Below are positions 29,106 to 38,764 of a stretch of DNA of 64,000 nucleotides, one piece after another. Position 1 is the first letter of the stretch. Every line of letters starts with the position of its first letter. Source of the stretch: Pseudomonadota bacterium (GTDB taxonomy: Bacteria; Pseudomonadota; Alphaproteobacteria; Caulobacterales; Caulobacteraceae); assembly GCA_021808285.1 (NCBI GenBank), contig JAKBBV010000008.1, positions 1 to 64,000 on the forward strand. The letters are read 5' to 3'. A program made the position numbers and the translations under genes. The notes under the pieces are model-generated. The model ran no database searches. It saw nothing but the letters and a program-made list of their open reading frames with translations, and was not told the origin of the DNA.

Positions 29106-31448
29106 GTGGACTTCATGACACGTGCGCATTGGCTTGCTGGCGCGGGGCGTCTGGCGTTGGCCGTCTCGGTCTTGAGTCTGGGAGCCGGGGCCGCCATCGC
29201 ATCGGACGGGGCAGTCGACAGCGCAGGCAGCAGCAACGCAACGGCGGTCTCCAGCGTTACCGTCGTTGGCAAACCGATTGAGACGGCGCCCGCTGTTCCT
29301 CCGCTCGCGACTCCCTACACCGTCGATACCATCACCTCCGGCGAACTCCGCGCCCTGCCGGACTCGCCGACCGTGAACATCCAGTCGATGCTCAACAACA
29401 TGCCGTCATTCTACGCCACCTCAGATGGCCCCAACGAGGGTATCAATGTGGAGTTCCGGGCCTTCAATTCGGGACAATTCTCAGAGACCTATGAGGGCGT
29501 TCCGCTCAATGACATCTTCAACGGCGGCGTCACCAATCAAGCAGCGGTGGCCAATGGCACTCTGTTGTTGCCGCGTAACGTGGACAGCGTTCAGGTCTAC
29601 CGCGGGATCAACAATCCGGCCGTCAATTCCTACAACTCCTTGGGCGGCACGATCAATTTTCTCCCACGCATGCCGACGAGCGACTTTAACGCCCAGATCG
29701 GCGGGTCTTATGGCAGCTTCGATTCCTACGACGTCCACGCCCAGATCAACACGGGCGACATTGGCGGGCTGAAGCAATTCCTGGCCTATGATCATTCCGA
29801 GAGCGGCGGCTGGCTCGCCTACACGGGGGACCGCAACACCAACATCTATTACTCGGCGGCCTATGATGCGCCCAACGGCGACCACGCCAGCCTCGTCCTG
29901 GTGTATGACCACAATAACGGCAAGACACCGTTCCAAGAGCCTCTCGCCGTGCTGGGCCCTTCAGGTTTCAATAATCTGCCGCCCAGTGACGAATATGAGA
30001 ACGACCGGGATACCCAGTGGATGGGCATCTTCGACTTCCGCATGCCGATCAGCAGCCGTGTCAGCTTCGACCAGAAAGTCTATGGCGCCGCCGACAACTA
30101 TGTGCGGACCTCATTCGCCAATCCCAATTATAACGGCCAATACCCCTTACAGAATAACCCAACCGGCTATGCCTTCTGGTTGAGCACAGCCTATCCCTAT
30201 CCTTCGGGCCCGACCTATGATCCCGCGTCGGTATTCGGGTCGGTTCAGGCAGGGACGGACTATCACTACTACGGCTATACGAGCTGGACAGTGGGCTATC
30301 AACCGACCTTGACGGTGGACCTGCCACACAATGAAGTGGTGGTGGGTGGCAATTTCACCTACGGAAATCTTCACTCACGCGAATACTGGTACGGTTCCTA
30401 CAATATGCCGTTGACACCGGGATACAACAATGCTTGGGACGAGCATGACTGGCGGATACTTGCCAACGCCTTCGCTCAGGACACGATCACATTATTGAAC
30501 GATCGCCTGACTCTGACACCCGGGGTGAAGTTCATCTTCGCTAACACCTTCGACAATGATCAGGTGGGCTTTTATTATCCCTATGCCGGATCACCGAGCG
30601 ACACTGAGAACTATGTCGCACCGACTGTTGGCGTGAATTACCAGGTCACCCAAAATCTGGCGGCATTCTTCGCCTTCGGCCAGAACATCAAGTTCCCGGA
30701 CATAGGCGCCTTTTACGGCGCCGTGCCCGCTTACGCGAACGCTGCAGGAGGCGCGGCCTTCCAAACTCCGCCGATCACCATCAAGCCCGAGCACGTCAAC
30801 GATTTTGAGGGCGGACTACGCTACGAGCATGGCGGCCTCTATTTGGAAGCCGACATCTATCGTGAGAACTTCACCAACACCTTCGTCACCCAGTTCAACG
30901 CGGTGACGGGATCCACCGCAGTCTCAAATGGCGGCAATTCGCGTTATCAAGGGGTCGAGCTTCAAGCGAAGGATGTCTTCGATATCGGAGCCTTTGGAAA
31001 GTTAGCGCCCTTCATCAACTATTCCTACAATCAGGCCCAATACACCTCGGTCTTCTCTGACCAGGCCAGCGGCCTCACTGTGGCGGCTGGCGAGCCCTTG
31101 GCAAATGTGCCTATGGACGAAATGCAGTTTGGCGCCACCTGGAGCTACGACGGCTGGAGCGTAAATGCGGTCGGCCGGCGCATCGGCGGCCAATTTATCG
31201 TCAACAACGACACAGGCGGCACGACAGGGGTGAAGAATCCCGCCTATTTCACCGCCGATCTCGGCATCGAGAAGACATTCCCCCTACATGGGATCGGCAT
31301 CATAGCCAAGAGCGTGACCGCGTCGCTCAACTTCACCAATCTGTTCAATAAGTATTTCCTGAACACCTATTATTTCCAAGGTGGGGCTGAATATGCGACA
31401 CCGGGCGCTCCACGGGCCGTGCTGGGACGTTTGGATCTGAACTTCTGA
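29106..31448 (+). CDS. TonB-dependent receptor
   Basis: Signal peptide, plug domain, VQVYRGINNPAVNSYNSLGGTINF, C-terminal aromatic strand GRLDLNF; start may be 29115 (ATG). Confidence 0.9.
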   Translation: MDFMTRAHWLAGAGRLALAVSVLSLGAGAAIASDGAVDSAGSSNATAVSSVTVVGKPIETAPAVPPLATPYTVDTITSGELRALPDSPTVNIQSMLNNMPSFYATSDGPNEGINVEFRAFNSGQFSETYEGVPLNDIFNGGVTNQAAVANGTLLLPRNVDSVQVYRGINNPAVNSYNSLGGTINFLPRMPTSDFNAQIGGSYGSFDSYDVHAQINTGDIGGLKQFLAYDHSESGGWLAYTGDRNTNIYYSAAYDAPNGDHASLVLVYDHNNGKTPFQEPLAVLGPSGFNNLPPSDEYENDRDTQWMGIFDFRMPISSRVSFDQKVYGAADNYVRTSFANPNYNGQYPLQNNPTGYAFWLSTAYPYPSGPTYDPASVFGSVQAGTDYHYYGYTSWTVGYQPTLTVDLPHNEVVVGGNFTYGNLHSREYWYGSYNMPLTPGYNNAWDEHDWRILANAFAQDTITLLNDRLTLTPGVKFIFANTFDNDQVGFYYPYAGSPSDTENYVAPTVGVNYQVTQNLAAFFAFGQNIKFPDIGAFYGAVPAYANAAGGAAFQTPPITIKPEHVNDFEGGLRYEHGGLYLEADIYRENFTNTFVTQFNAVTGSTAVSNGGNSRYQGVELQAKDVFDIGAFGKLAPFINYSYNQAQYTSVFSDQASGLTVAAGEPLANVPMDEMQFGATWSYDGWSVNAVGRRIGGQFIVNNDTGGTTGVKNPAYFTADLGIEKTFPLHGIGIIAKSVTASLNFTNLFNKYFLNTYYFQGGAEYATPGAPRAVLGRLDLNF

Positions 31449-31460
31449 GCGAACAAGACG

Positions 31461-31481
31461 GAGGGCGAAGACGACGCCCTC
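31461..31481 (+). terminator. Candidate hairpin terminator after TonB receptor
   Basis: GAGGGCG-AAGACGA-CGCCCTC inverted repeat 12 nt past the stop codon; T-rich tail is weak. Confidence 0.45.
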
Positions 31482-31486
31482 GATTC

Positions 31487-32161
31487 TTAGATTTCCGCGG
31501 GCGCTCCATAGCGGAGCCGGGATAAGCGTGCGGCCAAGCCTGCGGCCCAGGCTGAAGCGTCAGGCAGGCGACGCTTCCAAGCCTCGAAGGCCATAACGCC
31601 CTGAATGCGCCTCTGGGCGTGCCGTCGCGCTGCGCCGGGCCCCAGAGTCAAGCAAATGGCGCCCGAACTGATCAGAATCTCTGCGAGCAGCAGGCGCTTG
31701 GTGTAATGATTTTCGTCCACGGCCGCGTCCCCGGCCCAGCGCCAAACGACGTCTGCCGTCTCCCAGGCGAGTCGCAATCCCAGGGATAGGTTCGACGGCA
31801 AGGCCAAGAAGCCGGTCCAGCGGCGAGAAGCGGAATCCTCAGACTCCAAGGCATCAAGCCAAGCCTCGACCCCGGCAGCGATGCGCTCGCGCACCTTCAT
31901 CTGGGTCGGATCATAATGGACCAAGCTCGCCAAGGTCGCCTGTTCCAATCGCTTCGCGAAAAGCTCGGCAAGATCCCTCGGGCCGCCGGGCAGCAGAAGT
32001 TCCGACTCGGCGCGGCTCAGTCCCACTTCTGCGCCGGCAGCCCAGACTAGCGACCAGGTCCAGCCCGCTTGGGCCACCAGGGGAATGGATGCGCGGAGCA
32101 CAAGAGCTTCGGTTCGCTCCACCCAATCCTGACGCGGTGGAGCATCGTTCGGCGGGGACAT
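31487..32161 (-). CDS. COQ9 family protein
   Basis: TEALVLRASIPLVAQAGWTWSLVWAA and DENHYTKRLLLAEIL motifs; divergent to rpsU as commonly seen in alphaproteobacteria. Confidence 0.8.
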   Translation of the reverse strand: MSPPNDAPPRQDWVERTEALVLRASIPLVAQAGWTWSLVWAAGAEVGLSRAESELLLPGGPRDLAELFAKRLEQATLASLVHYDPTQMKVRERIAAGVEAWLDALESEDSASRRWTGFLALPSNLSLGLRLAWETADVVWRWAGDAAVDENHYTKRLLLAEILISSGAICLTLGPGAARRHAQRRIQGVMAFEAWKRRLPDASAWAAGLAARLSRLRYGAPAEI

Positions 32162-32309
32162 GATCATGCGTTGAGCCTTACCACCGCTGGGATCGATGGA
32201 CAAAAGCCGCCACGGCTGCTATGCGCCCGCCTTCGAATTTTACATTGCGCAGAAGCGTGGCCGGGGGCGCATCAGTTCTCCCGGCCAGACCGAACACTCC
32301 GGAGGACTG

Positions 32310-32546
32310 GTGGTTCAGATTTTCGTCCGCGACAACAATGTCGATCAGGCGCTCAAAGCCCTGAAGAAGAAGATGCAACGCGAAGGCGCGTTTCGCGAGA
32401 TGAAACGCCACGTCCACTATGAAAAGCCGTCGGAAAAGCGCGCGCGCCAGAAGGCCGAGGCGGTGCGTCGGGCGCGCAAGCTCGCACGCAAGCGGGCACA
32501 GCGCGAAGGTCTGGCTCCAATGCCGAAGAAGCCCGCCAGGGCTTGA
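32310..32546 (+). CDS. rpsU: 30S ribosomal protein S21
   Basis: [36 protein letters not shown] start at 32310 with GGAGGA immediately upstream, so the ORF-track start at 32196 is too early. Confidence 0.93.
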   Translation: MVQIFVRDNNVDQALKALKKKMQREGAFREMKRHVHYEKPSEKRARQKAEAVRRARKLARKRAQREGLAPMPKKPARA

Positions 32547-32587
32547 GACCCTCTCCGGGCGCGGGCCGTCGACCTGCGTGAGGGCGG

Positions 32588-33574
32588 TCAGGTGGTTGAA
32601 TCAGTGTCCAGAGCCGGCGCCTCCGCCCGGGGCCGCCGGCTTTCGCTTAGCTGGACCACGCTTCGCGCCAGGTTCGCGGCGTGTCGCGGCCCCAGAAGTG
32701 AGGCATGATTGGCGCCAGGTTCATGCTGGACGCGGGCAAATGGGCACGGAGCGTGATCGCGGATGACGCGCGGACCTCGCGGTCGGCGTCGGCGAGGAGC
32801 CCCGGCGAACACCGCTGAGATCGGCACAGCTTCCGGGTAGAGTCCCGCGCTCATCGCCTGGTAGGCTGAGGCCGCCCACACCTCCACCTCGCGTGTGGAC
32901 CAAAGATTATGGGCGGCGTCGGCGAAGGCCCAGCGCTTTTCCGCATCCGCGGCGCCTTGGACCCCGATCGCATTGCCAAAACCCAGCGCCGCCAGGGGGC
33001 GAACCATCCCGGCATTCGCCGCCGCCGTCACCGCGCGACACAGCCAGGTAAAGCTTTGCAAAGCCCGACGGGCGCCTGGATCGTCAATGGTCTCAGGCGT
33101 CGTGGCGTCAACCAGCACCACCCCGGTCACGCGGTCGCCGTGTCTGGCGGCGAACAAGCGGGCGTGCAATCCAGCCATGGAGTGTCCGCAATAGATGTAA
33201 GGCCCGGGCTCGCCGATCGCGTCCAGCAGCCTATAGAGATCAGCATCCACCGCCAGGGCATCGCGCGGCGCAGGTCCGGGATCAGAAAAGCCGAGCCCGG
33301 CACGATCATAGGCCAGGGAGCGGAGCCCCTGCCCCGCCAGCTCAGCCTGGACGCTGGCCCAGTCGGCGGAGAAGCCGAAGGCGCCAGCCTCAAGCACCAC
33401 CAGGGGCGCGTTTGGCTCGCCTGTCCCAGTCGTGGGTTCTTGTAGAATCGCGTGCATGCGCCGACCGTCGGCGATGGTCACGTGCCGGCCGCGTGGACGG
33501 GGTGTGGAGACATCTGACAGCATCTGACCCTGCTTGTCGGGGGCCGTGCGAGCTCGCCCCACGCCCCCTATCAC
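32588..33574 (-). CDS. Alpha/beta hydrolase
   Basis: YIYCGHSMAGLHARLFA (GxSxG nucleophile elbow), YDRAGLGFSD. Confidence 0.85.
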   Translation of the reverse strand: MIGGVGRARTAPDKQGQMLSDVSTPRPRGRHVTIADGRRMHAILQEPTTGTGEPNAPLVVLEAGAFGFSADWASVQAELAGQGLRSLAYDRAGLGFSDPGPAPRDALAVDADLYRLLDAIGEPGPYIYCGHSMAGLHARLFAARHGDRVTGVVLVDATTPETIDDPGARRALQSFTWLCRAVTAAANAGMVRPLAALGFGNAIGVQGAADAEKRWAFADAAHNLWSTREVEVWAASAYQAMSAGLYPEAVPISAVFAGAPRRRRPRGPRVIRDHAPCPFARVQHEPGANHASLLGPRHAANLARSVVQLSESRRPRAEAPALDTDSTT

Positions 33575-33657
33575 GCCATATAGGCTCCGCGTCCGTCGTC
33601 AGCCAGAGAGTCCCCTTATCGCCGAGCAGCTCCCATGGGGTCGGATGGCGTTCTGGC

Positions 33658-35076
33658 TCAAGCCGCCAGCGCCTTGACGATGCCTTCGACCATCTTCTTT
33701 GCGTCGGCGAACAGCATCATCGTGTTGTCGCGGAAGAACAGTTCATTCTCCACCCCCGCATAACCTGAAGCCAGCGAGCGCTTGATGAACAGCACCGTCT
33801 GCGCCTTCTCAACGTCGAGGATCGGCATGCCGAATATCGGGCTCTTTGGATCGGTCTTCGCGGCCGGATTGGTCACGTCATTGGCGCCGATAACGAAGGC
33901 CACATCTGCGGTGGCGAACTCTGCGTTGATGTCATCCAGCTCGAAAACCTCATCGTAGGGGACATTGGCCTCCGCGAGCAGCACGTTCATATGTCCAGGC
34001 ATACGGCCAGCCACGGGGTGGATGGCGTATTTCACCTCCACGCCGGCCTCCTTCAGCTTGTCCGCCATCTCGCGCAGGGCGTGCTGAGCTTGGGCCACGG
34101 CCATTCCGTAGCCGGGCACGATAATCACCTTCGACGCGTTCTTCATAACAAAGGCCGCGTCATCGGCCGACCCCTGTTTGACCGGTCGGGTTTCCACCCG
34201 CGCCTCGCCCGTGGTGGCCGCTTCGGCCCCGAAGCCGCCAAGGATCACAGAGACAAACCCCCGGTTCATACCCTTGCACATGATGTAGCTAAGGATAGCG
34301 CCGGATGAGCCGACCAGAGCCCCGGTGATGATCAGGGTGATATTGGCCAAGGTGAAGCCGAGCGCCGCCGCCGCCCAGCCCGAATAGCTATTCAACATCG
34401 AGATGACGACGGGCATGTCGGCCCCACCGATGGGTATGATCAGGGTCACGCCAGCGATCAGAGCGAGGACGAAAATCGTCCAGAAGGCCCAAAGCGCGTG
34501 GCCGCCGCTGATCACCAGGATGACGATCATCACGACGAGGGACGCGGCGATGGCGAGGTTCAGGACATGACGCGCGGGCAGCAGGATGGGCGCACCAGAC
34601 ATATTGCCGTTCAGCTTGGCGAAAGCGATCAGCGAGCCGGTAAAAGTGATGGCGCCGATGGCCAGGCCCACCGAAAGCTCGACCAAGCTCTCAAGCCGAA
34701 CGCCATCACCCTCAGCGATATGGTAGGCGGCGGGCGTATAGATCGCGGCCACGGCGACAAGGCAGGCGGCCAGACCCACCAGGGAATGGAAAAAGGCCAC
34801 CAGTTGCGGCATGGCGGTCATCTCAACGCGCCGCGCGATCACGGCGCCCACGCCGCCGCCCACAGCCACACCGCCGACGATCAGGGCCAAGGTCGTCGCG
34901 TCCAGCAGGCCTTGAGCGAAAAGCAGGCTCAGCGTGACAAAGACGGCGATGGCCATGCCGATCATGCCCAGGCGATTGCCCCGCCGGCTGGTGGCGGGGC
35001 TTGAGAGCCCCCTCAAGGTGAGGATGAAAAGGACACCGCTGGCCAGGTAGGCGAGGGTAGCGAGATTGGCGTTCAT
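33658..35076 (-). CDS. pntB: NAD(P) transhydrogenase beta subunit
   Basis: GYGMAVAQAQHALREMADKLKEAGVEVKYAIHPVAGRMPGHMNVLLAEANVPYDEVFELDDINAEFA. Confidence 0.95.
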   Translation of the reverse strand: MNANLATLAYLASGVLFILTLRGLSSPATSRRGNRLGMIGMAIAVFVTLSLLFAQGLLDATTLALIVGGVAVGGGVGAVIARRVEMTAMPQLVAFFHSLVGLAACLVAVAAIYTPAAYHIAEGDGVRLESLVELSVGLAIGAITFTGSLIAFAKLNGNMSGAPILLPARHVLNLAIAASLVVMIVILVISGGHALWAFWTIFVLALIAGVTLIIPIGGADMPVVISMLNSYSGWAAAALGFTLANITLIITGALVGSSGAILSYIMCKGMNRGFVSVILGGFGAEAATTGEARVETRPVKQGSADDAAFVMKNASKVIIVPGYGMAVAQAQHALREMADKLKEAGVEVKYAIHPVAGRMPGHMNVLLAEANVPYDEVFELDDINAEFATADVAFVIGANDVTNPAAKTDPKSPIFGMPILDVEKAQTVLFIKRSLASGYAGVENELFFRDNTMMLFADAKKMVEGIVKALAA

Positions 35077-35101
35077 GCCGTGATTTCCCCCGTCCGGTCG
35101 A

Positions 35102-35491
35102 TCACTCGCCGCGACCCAGCGGCCCAGCGCCGTCGGACTTCGGCCGCTCCTTACGGCGATACATCGCCAGCATGCGCTGGGTCACGAGGAAGCCGCCGAA
35201 GATATTGACCGAGGCCAGCCCTGCGGCGATCGCTCCGGCGCCCTTGGAAATCCAGACCTGTCCGCCAAAGACACCGCCTGTGCCGCCCAAAGCGTTGCCG
35301 GGGGCCGCTGGATCGCCGTGGGCGGCCGCCGCCAGCAGCGCACCGACGATGATCACGGATGACACCGCGTTGGTCACGCTCATAAGCGGCGTATGGAGAG
35401 CTGGCGTCACGCTCCAGACCACATAATAACCGACGAAGACCGCCAGGACAAAGATCGCCAATCGGAACAGGGTGGGATCCACGGCATCCAT
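35102..35491 (-). CDS. NAD(P) transhydrogenase alpha subunit, membrane part
   Basis: [31 protein letters not shown]; between the other two pnt genes. Confidence 0.93.
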   Translation of the reverse strand: MDAVDPTLFRLAIFVLAVFVGYYVVWSVTPALHTPLMSVTNAVSSVIIVGALLAAAAHGDPAAPGNALGGTGGVFGGQVWISKGAGAIAAGLASVNIFGGFLVTQRMLAMYRRKERPKSDGAGPLGRGE

Positions 35492-35500
35492 GTCGGGCTC

Positions 35501-35549
35501 CTTGGGGCTTGATGCTTGGGGGGCTTGATGCTTGGGGGACTGATGCTTC
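35501..35549. repeat. Short imperfect tandem repeat inside pnt operon
   Basis: CTTGGGGCTTGATG / CTTGGGGGGCTTGATG / CTTGGGGGACTGATG, three copies between pntA genes. Confidence 0.8.
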
Positions 35550-35569
35550 GGTCGGTGTTCGCTCGAGGC

Positions 35570-36703
35570 TCAGGCGGTCAGAAGTGAGGGATGACAAACC
35601 GCACCATCCCGCGCCACCAGGGCCGCTTTGAGGATTTCATCCTCCAGATCGGGCGACAAGGCGCCGTCCTTGTTGAACAGCAGACCCGCGAAGGCGTGAA
35701 GATTGCGCGCATAGAGGGCCGAAGCGTCAGCCGCCACGCGACCCGGGAGATTGTAAAGGCCGATGATCGTGGCTCCGCCCAGACGTGTGACCTCGCCGGG
35801 ATTTACGCCTTCGACATTGCCGCCCTGCTCCACAGCCAGATCCACCAAAACAGAGCCTTGGCGCATGGACAGCACCTGGGCCTCGCTGACCAATCGCGGC
35901 GCCGGACGGCCCGGGATCAGGGCGGTGGTGATGACGATATCCTGCTTTTTGATGTGCTCGCTCACCAGGAGCGCCTGTTTGGCCTGGTACTCCGCGCTCA
36001 TCGGCTTGGCGTAGCCGGCAGCCGTCTCGGCGGCCCTGAATTCCTCATCCTCCACAGCGACGAATTTGGCCCCCAGGGATTCCACCTGCTCCTTGGCGGC
36101 GGGCCGGACATCGGTTGCCGTGACCACCGCACCCAGGCGCCTAGCCGTAGCGATCGCCTGTAACCCAGCCACTCCGGCGCCCATGACGAACACCTTGGCC
36201 GGAGCGATGGCGCCCGCCGCCGTCATCATCATGGGAAAGGCTCGGCCATAGACCTCGGCCGCCTCGATCACCGCGCGATAACCCGCCAGATTGGCCTGGC
36301 TGGAGAGCACATCCATGGCCTGGGCCCGAGTAATCCGCGGCACGAACTCCATGGAGAAAGCGCAGACGCCCCGCCCGGCGAGGACCTCAAGGGTCTCCCG
36401 CTCCCCAAAGGGATTGAGCAGCGCCGCCACATAGGCTCCTTGGGCCAAGTGGGACGCTTCCTGCGAGGTCACAGCGCGCACTTTGAGCAGGATGTCCGCG
36501 CCAGCCAACGCACTGGCGGCGTCGGGCGCCAGCCGGGCCCCCGCGCCCTCGTAATCGGCGTCAGAGAACGATGCCCTCTTACCCGCCCCGGCCTCCACCA
36601 CGACCTCAAGACCCTGGGCGATAAACTTCTTCACCGTCTCAGGCGTCGCGGCGACCCGCGTTTCGTGCGCGGCGCTTTCGGCGATGACGGCAAGTCGGGG
36701 CAT
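35570..36703 (-). CDS. pntA: NAD(P) transhydrogenase alpha subunit, soluble part
   Basis: ETRVAATPETVKKFIAQGLEVVVEAGAGKRASFSDADYEGAGA, KVFVMGAGVAGLQAIATARRLGA; start moved to MPRLAVIAES. Confidence 0.94.
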   Translation of the reverse strand: MPRLAVIAESAAHETRVAATPETVKKFIAQGLEVVVEAGAGKRASFSDADYEGAGARLAPDAASALAGADILLKVRAVTSQEASHLAQGAYVAALLNPFGERETLEVLAGRGVCAFSMEFVPRITRAQAMDVLSSQANLAGYRAVIEAAEVYGRAFPMMMTAAGAIAPAKVFVMGAGVAGLQAIATARRLGAVVTATDVRPAAKEQVESLGAKFVAVEDEEFRAAETAAGYAKPMSAEYQAKQALLVSEHIKKQDIVITTALIPGRPAPRLVSEAQVLSMRQGSVLVDLAVEQGGNVEGVNPGEVTRLGGATIIGLYNLPGRVAADASALYARNLHAFAGLLFNKDGALSPDLEDEILKAALVARDGAVCHPSLLTA

Positions 36704-36729
36704 GGAATCTCGACCTCCGGCCTGAGGCG

Positions 36730-36978
36730 TCAGCCGTGACCCGTGGTCTGTCCAGATGGAGATCTCTCGCGCAGAAAGGTTACACCCACAGCCGTGAGTA
36801 CGGCGCCGGGGATCGCCCCTCCCAGAAAGCCGAGGCCCAGACAGAACCAGAGGACCAGCATCAACACCAGCACGGCCACCGACAGGGAGCCCCACTTCGC
36901 GAGGCCGCCAAAAAGCCTGTAGGTCGCCACCTGCTCGTGGATATTCTGATCCCCGTGGTGATAAACGGCCTCAGCCAT
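36730..36978 (-). CDS. aa3-type cytochrome oxidase subunit IV-like small membrane protein
   Basis: YHHGDQNIHEQVATYRLFGGLAKWGSL followed by TM helices. Confidence 0.75.
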   Translation of the reverse strand: MAEAVYHHGDQNIHEQVATYRLFGGLAKWGSLSVAVLVLMLVLWFCLGLGFLGGAIPGAVLTAVGVTFLRERSPSGQTTGHG

Positions 36979-37166
36979 GAGAACTCCGTGCAATGGGCGA
37001 AAAGACGCTAAGAACGCTGCTACACCAGGGCGCAGCGTCTCTCAAGGCGCGAGCGGACCTGACCCGATCAGGTCAGTGCGCCATTAGCGCCGGTCACACG
37101 ACCTCGTGCGAGGCGCTGAGGTTGTCCGCCAGCCGCCCCCTTCTCAACCGCTTCGGGAGGCTCACC

Positions 37167-38687
37167 TCAATCCGGGATCGGCGACAAGCCCAGACGCTCG
37201 AATTGAGTTTCAGGCGCCCCGATCCTCTGCAGGGCCCGAGCCAGTTCGAGCGCCGCCTTCGCTTCAGCCTCAGTTCCGGCCAGATTGGTCTCTTCCCCGG
37301 GATCAGCCTCCAGATCATAAAGCGCGGGGCCGGAAAAGCGTCGCGACGCCCAGAACGGAATGCGGTCGCCAGCCCTCCAGATCTGGTGCAACACGGGGGT
37401 CGGACTGCCGGGCATGCGTTCAAGCGTCGCACGATCGTCCGGCAGCGGCATTTCCTCGATTCGGCTGAGACGGTGGGTGGGCATGGTGGACCACCGATTA
37501 GAATAGACCGAAAGCGGAGCGTTGGCCGCCGCCGGCGCCCGAATGTATTTCGACCCTTTGCGGATCAAATGGACCTCGCGTCCCCAGACCCCGGCAAGGA
37601 CATGGGAGCGCACCTCCACCGCCTCGCCGCGGAGCAGGGGCAGAAGCGACACGCCGTGGATTTGCTGACGCACCCCGGTCACGCCGAACACCTCGGCAAG
37701 CGTCGCGAAGAGATCGACGCTGGTGGTCAGGGCGTCGGAGGTCCCGGGCTTCACGCCGGGCGCCGAGATCAAGAGAGGGATGCGGGCGATCGGCTCATAA
37801 AGCGGAGCGCCTGGTTTCCCCCAGATATCCCGCTCGCCAAGATAGTGGCCGTGGTCCGTACACAGAATGACCAGGGTGTCGTCCCAAAGCGCCTCGGCAT
37901 CCAACGCATCTAGGAGCCGTCCCAGCCAGTTGTCGATCATTGTAAGCTTGCCGCCATAGCTGGCGCGGATCTGCGCACCTTGGCGGGCGGTCAGCACGCC
38001 CCGCGCCTGACCGCCGACAACGTAAGGCGGCCAAATCAGGTGCGGACCTTCCCACTCCTTATCATACAGGGAGGCATAGGGCTCGGGCGTATCGAAAGGT
38101 TCGTGCGGGTCGAACTCATCGATCATCAAGAAAAAACGGCTGTGATGGCCTGCATTCTCCCCAATCCAGCGGGCGCCGGCGGCCAGGGTCCGGGGGCCGG
38201 GAAAGTCCGCTTCTCCCCGAAACCAGCCACGCGAATTATCATAAGGCATGTGACCCCGGCCAAAGCTCGGCGCACCGGCCCAGGATGGATCGGGCCGGGT
38301 CCTCCAGGCGTCTCCCTCGTGACCGCGCTGATAGTCCCAGGCTGTAAAGTCGACATGATAGTTCTCCCCACCAGTCTCGAAGAGATGGGGGTGGTCAGTG
38401 ATCAGTTGCGAAGTCACGCCCGCCGCACGCAGATGGGCGGTGATCGCATCCTCCCAGATCTCCACCGAACCCCAGGGTCGCCAGAGAAAGTCCAACGATC
38501 CGCAGAGGATATCGTGACGGGCCGGCATGCAGGGGAGCGAGCCGACATAGTGCTGGGTGAAGCGCGTTGATCGTGCGGCCAGGCGATCGATGTTGGGTGT
38601 GGCGAATTCGTGCGCGCCGTAACAACCGAGCATATGGCGATTGAGACTGTCGAGGAGGATCAGAACGACGTTTCGGACCGGCTTCAC
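37167..38687 (-). CDS. Sulfatase family hydrolase
   Basis: LILLDSLNRHMLGCYG, formylglycine motif CMPARHDIL, LCTDHGHYLGERDIWGKPG. Confidence 0.92.
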   Translation of the reverse strand: MKPVRNVVLILLDSLNRHMLGCYGAHEFATPNIDRLAARSTRFTQHYVGSLPCMPARHDILCGSLDFLWRPWGSVEIWEDAITAHLRAAGVTSQLITDHPHLFETGGENYHVDFTAWDYQRGHEGDAWRTRPDPSWAGAPSFGRGHMPYDNSRGWFRGEADFPGPRTLAAGARWIGENAGHHSRFFLMIDEFDPHEPFDTPEPYASLYDKEWEGPHLIWPPYVVGGQARGVLTARQGAQIRASYGGKLTMIDNWLGRLLDALDAEALWDDTLVILCTDHGHYLGERDIWGKPGAPLYEPIARIPLLISAPGVKPGTSDALTTSVDLFATLAEVFGVTGVRQQIHGVSLLPLLRGEAVEVRSHVLAGVWGREVHLIRKGSKYIRAPAAANAPLSVYSNRWSTMPTHRLSRIEEMPLPDDRATLERMPGSPTPVLHQIWRAGDRIPFWASRRFSGPALYDLEADPGEETNLAGTEAEAKAALELARALQRIGAPETQFERLGLSPIPD

Positions 38688-38764
38688 CTACGGAGGCTCC
38701 TTGGCGAGATCATCGCGGCGCGGGAGGCGCCCCGTCTTCTCTCACAAAGGCGCGAGCCTGTCTG

